A stretch of 10,042 nucleotides of DNA from Clostridia bacterium (GTDB lineage: Bacteria; Bacillota; Clostridia; Oscillospirales; Acutalibacteraceae): assembly GCA_900766945.1 (NCBI GenBank), contig CAAFXD010000202.1:1-10042 (forward strand). The letters are read 5' to 3'. The number at the start of each line of letters is the position of its first letter. The stretch's first letter is position 1. The position numbers and the translations under genes are program-made. Shown in pieces: positions 1 to 4,358 of this stretch. The notes beneath the pieces were generated by a model, which was given only the letters and a program-made list of their open reading frames with translations, was not told the DNA's origin and did no database searches.

Positions 1-57
1 ATTTTGCTGGAAACCGCCTTCCTGTTCGACAGCGAAGGGTTGAAAGATAAGTATTAA
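1..57 (+). CDS. C-terminal end of an unrecognised protein (5' end outside window)
   Basis: Frame 1 is open from the first base and reads ILLETAFLFDSEGLKDKY before a TAA stop at 55-57. Only 18 residues are visible, so I cannot assign a family. The reading is supported mainly by the stop lying just upstream of the next gene, which starts 33 bases later, and by an amphipathic, protein-like composition. It could be a chance open frame. No terminator hairpin is visible between this stop and the lipoprotein gene, so the two may be co-transcribed. Confidence 0.45.
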   Translation: MLLETAFLFDSEGLKDKY

Positions 58-90
58 GCGTATAAAAACTATACGGAAATGGGGAAAATT

Positions 91-1164
91 ATGCAGAAAA
101 AGAGTTTCAAACTGATTTGCGTTTTGGTATCTCTCTTGATGGTCGCGCTGGCTTTCACCTCGTGCGATATCAGCATCGGGGAAGAAACCCCTGAGCCGGT
201 CGCCGTATCCCTCAAAACTGATTTGCACGACGCGATGTTCACCTTTACCTACGGCGAACTCGAATCTGTTTTGCCGACCGAGCTTTTGAGCACGCTGTTT
301 GAAGAGTATGAGGAAAAAGACGAAAACACCACCATTGAACTCAATTATAACGATTTGAAAGCCCGCTATGCCTACAATGACGACGAAAATCTGTTCCCGA
401 ATGTACTGGCGCTGTTGAGTGCCGAGGAACAGGCGCAGTTAGAGGGCAACCGCGCCGAGGCGTTGGAATATTACACACGCATTGCCAATGCCATTAAAAC
501 GCAAAAGCCCGCTACGGTGTATTCCGAAAATTTCTGGGTACATGATGATACCATTGCTTTGACGGACGCCGCGGGCAATACATCTGACAAAGACACCCCG
601 CTTGCCAAAGCGGTGCGCCTGTATAAAGATATGATTTCGGGCGGGATTTCGGACGCATTGCCGAGCAATGTGGAGTTAGAAGCCGGCACGGATTTGAACG
701 ATATTCTGTACTTAAAGGGCAGTGCTGCCGTTACGGCGCTGACGCTTAGCGATATTGACACGATTTACACTTCGGTCACGCCGACCACGGAAAACAATTC
801 TGCCGAAGAGCCCGTGGTCACCGAGCTGACGCGCACGGTGGAAATCCATTTGAAAAATAACCCTGCTTCGATTGAAAAAGCAATTACCTTCCGCAACCCG
901 ACGCAAGTGTTGGCAAAGCTCAACCGCGCCGAAAACAGCTTTACGGTGTCGGAATACACCCTTGTACCGCACGATTGCGTGATTGTTGCGACATTTAACG
1001 CCGCAACCGATGAATTGCTTTCCCTTTCCTACGATAAAAATATGACCGTGACCGCCACCGTGACGGGCGAAGGCTCGCTTGCCGACTACGGCACACAAAC
1101 CTTGACCTTTGAATGCGGCAGTAATATGTATTATCAGTTCGGGTGGGAATCCGAAGCGAAATAA
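91..1164 (+). CDS. Predicted lipoprotein of unknown function
   Basis: This encodes a 357-residue exported protein, presumably lipid-anchored to the outer face of the membrane. From the ATG at 91 the N-terminus has lysines (MQKKSFK), a hydrophobic stretch at about residues 8-22 and a lipobox-like LAFTSC ending at Cys25, followed by Asp and an acidic mature start. Phe at lipobox position -3 is less usual than Leu. An in-frame ATG at 79 would add four residues, but the only purine-rich ribosome site, GGGGAA at 81-86, is placed for the ATG at 91. The mature part is acidic and Thr-rich and alternates beta-like segments. I recognise no enzyme motif or named domain. A weak promoter-like pair, TTGAAA at 40-45 and TATAAA at 61-66, has only a 15-base spacer. 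The gene ends before a strong terminator. The lipoprotein call is fairly secure; the function is unknown. Confidence 0.8.
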   Translation: MQKKSFKLICVLVSLLMVALAFTSCDISIGEETPEPVAVSLKTDLHDAMFTFTYGELESVLPTELLSTLFEEYEEKDENTTIELNYNDLKARYAYNDDENLFPNVLALLSAEEQAQLEGNRAEALEYYTRIANAIKTQKPATVYSENFWVHDDTIALTDAAGNTSDKDTPLAKAVRLYKDMISGGISDALPSNVELEAGTDLNDILYLKGSAAVTALTLSDIDTIYTSVTPTTENNSAEEPVVTELTRTVEIHLKNNPASIEKAITFRNPTQVLAKLNRAENSFTVSEYTLVPHDCVIVATFNAATDELLSLSYDKNMTVTATVTGEGSLADYGTQTLTFECGSNMYYQFGWESEAK

Positions 1165-1187
1165 AGATTCTTTATACGCAGATTTTC

Positions 1188-1218
1188 ACGCCCCGCATTC
1201 CCTGCGGGGCGTTTTTTT
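1188..1218 (+). terminator. Intrinsic terminator after the lipoprotein gene
   Basis: A perfect 10-bp stem pairs ACGCCCCGCA (1188-1197) with TGCGGGGCGT (1203-1212) around a 5-base loop, TTCCC. A run of seven T (1212-1218) follows directly. This is a textbook Rho-independent terminator for the lipoprotein transcript. It sits immediately against the ribosome binding site of the fucosidase gene (GAGG at 1220-1223). Confidence 0.93.
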
Positions 1219-1230
1219 CGAGGTACTCTG

Positions 1231-2583
1231 ATGACTGAACAAGAACGCATTGACTTATACACAAGCATTGTGCCGAACCGCCGGCAACTGCGCATACAGG
1301 AGATGAAGTATTACGCCTTTGTGCATTACACCGTCAACACCTTTACGAACAAAGAGTGGGGCAACGGCAAAGAGCCCGAAAGCGTATTCAACCCCAAAAA
1401 GCAAGATACCGACGGGTGGTGCAAAGCCATTCGCGACGCGGGGATGAAAGGCGTTATCCTCACCTGCAAGCACCACGACGGGTTTTGCCTGTGGCCGACA
1501 AAAACCACAGAACATTCCGTCAAAAACAGCCCCTACAAAAACGGCAAGGGCGATGTGGTGCGCGAAGTGGCGGACTCCTGTAAAAAATACGGGTTGAAAT
1601 TCGGCGTTTATCTTTCCCCGTGGGACAGAAACGCCCCCTGCTACGGCACGCCCGCCTACAATGATTTTTATATTGCGCAAATGACCGAACTGTTGACGAA
1701 TTACGGCGAAATTTTTATGCTGTGGCTCGACGGCGCGTGCGGCGCAAAGGCGGACGGTCAGCCCGTGCAAAAATATGACTTCGAGCGCATTTGGAAAACC
1801 GCGGTGGAATTACAGCCGAACATTGTGATGTCGGGCTGTGCACCCGATGTGCGGTGGATTGGCAACGAAAGCGGCAAAACCCGTGAAAGCGAATGGAATG
1901 TGGTGCCGAAATTTCAGTATGACCAGCAAAATTTCGCGGTGAACTGCCAAGATACCGATGATATGAAGGCCTTTCAAAAGCGGTGTCAGGATGTGATGCT
2001 CCCCGATATGGGCTCGCGCGCGTTTTTACAGGATTTTGACGAATTTATGTGGTATCCCGCCGAAGTGGATGTCTCCATACGGCTCGGGTGGTTTTATCAC
2101 CCGTTACAGCGTTTTACGCTCAAATCCCTGCATCATTTAATGCAAATCTATTACAATTCCGTCGGCAACAACAGCCTGATGCTGTTAAATATTCCCCCGA
2201 ATCGCAACGGGCAGTTTGCAAAGGCAGATGTTCGGCGCCTGCGCGAGATGGGCAAATGGATTTTAAAAGAGGACGAACTGAAAATACAGGAAACACAAAC
2301 CGAAATCACCGACGGCGGCTATACGGTGAAACTGCATTTCCCGAAGCAGTCCGTAGACCGTGTGCGGCTGGCAGAGGACACAACCAAGTCCCAGCGCGTG
2401 GAGAAATTTTCCATATACGCGGACGGCAAGCAGGTTTTCCGCGGTACGATTATCGGCTTTTCGCGAATTGCAATTTTTGAGCCGATTGTGACTGACAACC
2501 TGACCGTCAAAATCGAAGCATGCCGCAACGAACCGTACATAGAAAAAGCGGAGGTTATCGCCACCGGCGCATACAGAGTGTAA
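1231..2583 (+). CDS. Alpha-L-fucosidase, glycoside hydrolase family 29 (subfamily B-like)
   Basis: This is a 450-residue retaining exo-glycosidase that should release terminal alpha-L-fucose from glycans. The N-terminal catalytic barrel (about residues 20-345) carries GH29 hallmarks: FVHYTVNTFTNKEWG near residue 30, KHHDGFCLWP with H81-H82-D83, TEHSVKNSPYKNGKGD, and YGLKFGVYLSPWDRN. The likely nucleophile is Asp167 in MLWLDGACG. Glu213 in RWIGNESG is my candidate acid/base, by resemblance to GH29-B enzymes. Residues from about 355 form a C-terminal beta-sandwich (VRLAEDTTKSQRVEKFSIYADG). There is no signal peptide, so it probably acts in the cytoplasm on imported fucosylated oligosaccharides. 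The length is normal for the family. The start at 1231 has GAGG at 1220-1223 with a 7-base spacer, but a terminator ends at 1218, leaving no room for a promoter between them. The family is certain; subfamily and substrate linkage are inferred. Confidence 0.95.
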   Translation: MTEQERIDLYTSIVPNRRQLRIQEMKYYAFVHYTVNTFTNKEWGNGKEPESVFNPKKQDTDGWCKAIRDAGMKGVILTCKHHDGFCLWPTKTTEHSVKNSPYKNGKGDVVREVADSCKKYGLKFGVYLSPWDRNAPCYGTPAYNDFYIAQMTELLTNYGEIFMLWLDGACGAKADGQPVQKYDFERIWKTAVELQPNIVMSGCAPDVRWIGNESGKTRESEWNVVPKFQYDQQNFAVNCQDTDDMKAFQKRCQDVMLPDMGSRAFLQDFDEFMWYPAEVDVSIRLGWFYHPLQRFTLKSLHHLMQIYYNSVGNNSLMLLNIPPNRNGQFAKADVRRLREMGKWILKEDELKIQETQTEITDGGYTVKLHFPKQSVDRVRLAEDTTKSQRVEKFSIYADGKQVFRGTIIGFSRIAIFEPIVTDNLTVKIEACRNEPYIEKAEVIATGAYRV

Positions 2584-2624
2584 TCAGAAATCCCCTTTCC
2601 GTCGGGAAAGGGGATTTCTGATTA
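2581..2624. terminator. Shared bidirectional terminator between convergent genes
   Basis: A perfect 20-bp palindrome pairs 2581-2600 with 2605-2624 around the 4-base loop GTCG. The core stem CCCCTTTCC/GGAAAGGGG is flanked by an AT-rich outer stem, which gives a T-rich tract on either strand (ATTTCTGATTATTTC on the plus strand). The left end TAA (2581-2583) is the stop codon of the fucosidase gene. The right end, read on the minus strand, is the TAA stop (2622-2624) of the L,D-transpeptidase gene. It should end transcription from both sides. Confidence 0.88.
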
Positions 2625-3626
2625 TTTCTTCCACGGATTGTTTGCGTCGGGGTCTGTGGGGTCCCAACCGCGGCGGGCGGTATCGTTCACATCAATTTTG
2701 GTCGGTGTGGGCTTCGCGAGCGGCTCTTTTTCGTCGCTGTCGTAAATGACCACCGTTGTGCCCTCGGGGCAGTTTTCATATACCCACTTTGCGTCCTCCA
2801 CGCTCAGGCGAATACAGCCGAGTGACGCCGCCTCGCCCAATTTGTTGTATTCCGCATATTCCAAATCGCCTTTGTCCTTGGTGAAATACGGCACGGAATG
2901 GAACAGATACGGGCCGTTAATCCGCGTGGCGTACTGCCCGTAAACATTGCCCGAAAGCAACCGCCATTCGTATTTTGTGCCCGGGGTTACGAAGGTGCCC
3001 GTCGGCGTTTTGCCGTCTATGCCGACCGAGCAAACCATTGCCTTGGCGGGCACGGTGTAATCGCCGTTCGCATCTTTGGAATAGGCAATCACAATATTTT
3101 GTGTGCGGTTGACCTTAAACAGATACGGCGCGTCGGAGCGTTTGGTTTGCCCTTCGGCTTCGGCGACATATTCACCGGAAACATAGCCCACGCCGCCGTT
3201 ATAGGAAATGCGATACCAACCGTTTGCGCAACGCCCGGTGACGGAAAGCGGCGTTTCCTGCCCGACCATGCCGAGCTTACTGCCGTCGGCAGAGGGAATA
3301 CTGCGGACATTCAGCGTGGTGACGGTGGAATACATCGTCATTTCGCAAGGCGTAATCGAAACATCGCCAACCATTTCGGTCGGTGTTTCGGTGGGCGCTT
3401 CCGTGGTCGGCGGGGCAGTTTCGCTGACGGATTCGCTGACCTTTTCAAAGCCGCCGCCGGACGCGGATTCGGTTTTGAAATGCTGAAATAAAAACACGCC
3501 GCCGACAATCAATGCCACGACCGCCAAAACGGCAACGGCAATGAGAATCGGTTTTTTCAAATTCTTTTTGCGTTTTCCGCCGTGACGGGGCGGTTGTCTT
3601 TTTTTATAGTTTGCGGAAAATTCCAT
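2622..3626 (-). CDS. Membrane-anchored SH3 / L,D-transpeptidase (YkuD) protein
   Basis: This 334-residue protein probably forms or modifies peptidoglycan cross-links outside the membrane. A basic cytoplasmic head (about 1-25, rich in K and R) is followed by one membrane helix (27-47) and a Thr/Glu/Pro-rich stalk (62-85). A bacterial SH3 domain spans about 96-155 (TTLNVRSIPSADGSKLG through GWYRISYNGGVGYVSGEYV). The YkuD catalytic domain runs from about 168 to 296. Its signature is present: FHSVPYF with His243, then AASLGCIRL with nucleophile Cys271 and Arg273. Leu269 replaces the more common His of SHGC, a variation found in this family. A charged tail (297-334) ends NPWKK. The ribosome site is AAAGGA (plus-strand 3635-3640) with 8 bases to the ATG. 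A good promoter lies just upstream, and the gene is probably monocistronic. The class is sure; the exact cross-link or substrate is not. Confidence 0.94.
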   Translation of the reverse strand: MEFSANYKKRQPPRHGGKRKKNLKKPILIAVAVLAVVALIVGGVFLFQHFKTESASGGGFEKVSESVSETAPPTTEAPTETPTEMVGDVSITPCEMTMYSTVTTLNVRSIPSADGSKLGMVGQETPLSVTGRCANGWYRISYNGGVGYVSGEYVAEAEGQTKRSDAPYLFKVNRTQNIVIAYSKDANGDYTVPAKAMVCSVGIDGKTPTGTFVTPGTKYEWRLLSGNVYGQYATRINGPYLFHSVPYFTKDKGDLEYAEYNKLGEAASLGCIRLSVEDAKWVYENCPEGTTVVIYDSDEKEPLAKPTPTKIDVNDTARRGWDPTDPDANNPWKK

Positions 3627-3658
3627 TTTGCTCGTCCTTTGTTTTCATAGTTTGTATC

Positions 3659-3687
3659 AGTATACCATTGTTTTCGCCCTTGCGCAA
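3659..3687 (-). promoter_or_regulatory. Sigma-A-type promoter of the L,D-transpeptidase gene
   Basis: On the minus strand, TTGCGC (-35, plus-strand 3682-3687) is followed by exactly 17 bases and TATACT (-10, plus-strand 3659-3664). A TG one base upstream of the -10 (TGGTATACT) adds an extended -10 element. Transcription would begin around 3650-3653, giving a leader of about 25 bases that contains the AAAGGA ribosome site. Confidence 0.72.
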
Positions 3688-3761
3688 GATGTAAAAAAGG
3701 GAACCGTTTTGTTTTTGAATTTGGATTTGTGGAGGTCGAACGCATTGTATTTTGTGCGTTG

Positions 3762-3781
3762 GGAACGGTCTTGACCGTTCC
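3762..3781. repeat. Short palindrome, 9-bp arms
   Basis: GGAACGGTC (3762-3770) and GACCGTTCC (3773-3781) are perfect inverted copies separated by TT. It is the first of a cluster of palindromes in the divergent intergenic region. It lies upstream of both flanking promoters, so it is not expected to act as a terminator for either neighbouring gene. REP-like status is inferred from shape and company; only one copy is visible here. Confidence 0.55.
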
Positions 3782-3803
3782 GTTAAATACTATCATATTA
3801 CGC

Positions 3804-3837
3804 GGGCGAACACAGTTCGCCCCTACAAATCGTAGGG
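3804..3837. repeat. REP-like palindrome with GTAGGGGCG end (copy 1)
   Basis: GGGCGAAC (3804-3811) pairs with GTTCGCCC (3815-3822) around ACA. The right arm continues into CGCCCCTAC (3818-3826), whose reverse complement GTAGGGGCG is shared with the palindrome at 3971-4001. A second, overlapping hairpin pairs CCCTAC (3821-3826) with GTAGGG (3832-3837). Palindromes with a GTAGGGGCG head are a recurrent intergenic element type in Clostridia as I recall; copy number in this genome cannot be seen here. Confidence 0.6.
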
Positions 3838-3970
3838 AACAACCGAAGACGCGTTCCGCAAAATCACATCAAAATCTACGGGCGGGCGTGGATTTTCTCC
3901 GAAAACGGGCACCTTACGGCGGGAGCAAAATCTCCGGATTCAGGCGCCCCTTTGTTTGCTTCACAAAAAT
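3838..3970. other. Non-coding stretch with no recognised feature
   Basis: No gene is supported here. An open frame across 3729-4016 runs through three palindromes and has neither a plausible ribosome site nor protein-like composition. Weak inverted pairs are present: AAAATC (3871-3876) with GATTTT (3891-3896), and GGAG (3922-3925) with CTCC (3932-3935). These are too short to interpret. The segment may be decayed repeat sequence like its flanks. Confidence 0.4.
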
Positions 3971-4001
3971 TTCCCCTGTCAGGGGAATCACCCGCCCCTA
4001 C
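3971..4001. repeat. REP-like palindrome with GTAGGGGCG end (copy 2)
   Basis: TTCCCCT (3971-3977) pairs with AGGGGAA (3981-3987) around GTC. A few bases further on, the 9-mer CGCCCCTAC (3993-4001) repeats exactly the 9-mer at 3818-3826 in the same orientation. Read on the minus strand, both elements therefore start with GTAGGGGCG and continue into a different palindrome. This is consistent with one modular repeat family. Confidence 0.58.
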
Positions 4002-4004
4002 GCG

Positions 4005-4087
4005 TTGTCATTCTGAGCCGTCAGGCGAAGAATCTCGTTTTCGATACACTTTTCTTTTGAGATCCTTCGCTACGCTCAGGATGACAA
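4005..4087. repeat. Long imperfect palindrome (TTGTCATTCTGAGC...CTCAGGATGACAA type)
   Basis: The left arm (4005-4036) starts TTGTCATTCTGAGC and ends GCGAAGAATCTC. The right arm (4059-4087) reads as its near-exact reverse complement (GAGATCCTTCGC...GCTCAGGATGACAA). There is a 3-base insertion in the left arm and two single-base differences, one of which leaves a wobble pair on the plus strand and the other on the minus strand. The loop is about 22 bases. This CATTCTGAGC...GCTCAGGATG palindrome type is familiar as a dispersed intergenic element in many bacterial genomes. It encodes nothing and may be a small non-autonomous element. Confidence 0.72.
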
Positions 4088-4164
4088 AGATAAATAAAAA
4101 TTTAGTATAGACACGGGGAGGGGGGGGCTTTCGTGCAAAGTATGCGAAAAATTGCACCGTGCGG

Positions 4165-4201
4165 CACGCGGTTTCTGCGGAAATGTGTCAAAAACCGCGT
4201 G
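4165..4201. repeat. 10-bp inverted repeat upstream of the glycogen operon promoter
   Basis: CACGCGGTTT (4165-4174) and AAACCGCGTG (4192-4201) are perfect inverted copies 17 bases apart. The pair ends 72 bases before the -35 box of the glgB promoter. It could be an operator for a dimeric regulator, or the stem of a short upstream RNA: AATTTTG follows the right arm, and a weak promoter-like pair, ATGACA (4081-4086) with TAGTAT (4103-4108), precedes it. No regulator family is recognised. Confidence 0.4.
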
Positions 4202-4273
4202 AATTTTGTAACAAAGTGCACAAACGGCTGTAAGGCGTGTTTTGAAAATTTTGATAAAAATGTCAAAAACCAC

Positions 4274-4302
4274 TTGCAAAATAACCCCGCCTTTGTTAAA
4301 AT
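4274..4302 (+). promoter_or_regulatory. Sigma-A-type promoter of the glgB operon
   Basis: TTGCAA (-35, 4274-4279) is separated by exactly 17 bases from TAAAAT (-10, 4297-4302). TG at 4294-4295 supplies an extended -10 (TGTTAAAAT). An AT-rich tract at 4240-4270 precedes the -35 and could act as an UP element. Transcription should start near 4309, giving a leader of about 50 bases that contains a hairpin and two Shine-Dalgarno-like sites. Confidence 0.72.
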
Positions 4303-4316
4303 ACGGGTATATAGGA

Positions 4317-4335
4317 GGAAAAGCGCTGCTTTTCC
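4317..4335 (+). promoter_or_regulatory. 5'-leader hairpin of the glgB operon mRNA
   Basis: GGAAAAGC (4317-4324) pairs perfectly with GCTTTTCC (4328-4335) around the loop GCT. It begins about 8 bases after the predicted transcription start. It overlaps the last two bases of an AGGAGG (4313-4318) that is not used by any ATG, GTG or TTG start. The glgB ribosome site proper, AAAGAGG (4344-4350), lies downstream and is free. It may be a 5' stabilising stem or a translation-control element; there is no U-run, so it is not a terminator. Confidence 0.5.
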
Positions 4336-4358
4336 GAGTTTATAAAGAGGTAATGTTT

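Noticed and set aside
1255..1770. 171-residue minus-strand open frame inside the fucosidase gene
   Set aside because: It is antisense to the conserved GH29 catalytic region; no ribosome site or recognisable motif.
3729..4016. 95-residue plus-strand open frame in the intergenic region
   Set aside because: It passes through three palindromic repeats, has no ribosome site and shows no protein-like pattern.
3762..4087. CRISPR array
   Set aside because: The repeats are palindromes of differing sequence and spacing, with no regular direct-repeat/spacer pattern and no cas genes.
4229..4246. Possible CcpA (cre-like) operator, TGTAAGGCGTG
   Set aside because: It needs an inserted base to fit the cre consensus and lacks the inverted half, so catabolite control is not supported by sequence.
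4133..4345. 70-residue Cys-containing plus-strand open frame before glgB
   Set aside because: It starts at a GTG or ATG without a ribosome site, spans the 10-bp inverted repeat and the glgB promoter, and ends just before the glgB ribosome site, so it is best explained as chance.
4242..4358. N-terminal extension of GlgB back to an ATG at 4242
   Set aside because: That start lies upstream of the predicted promoter and lacks a ribosome site. The extension is unlike GlgB N-termini, while MPKQTNK at 4359 has a well-spaced AAAGAGG.
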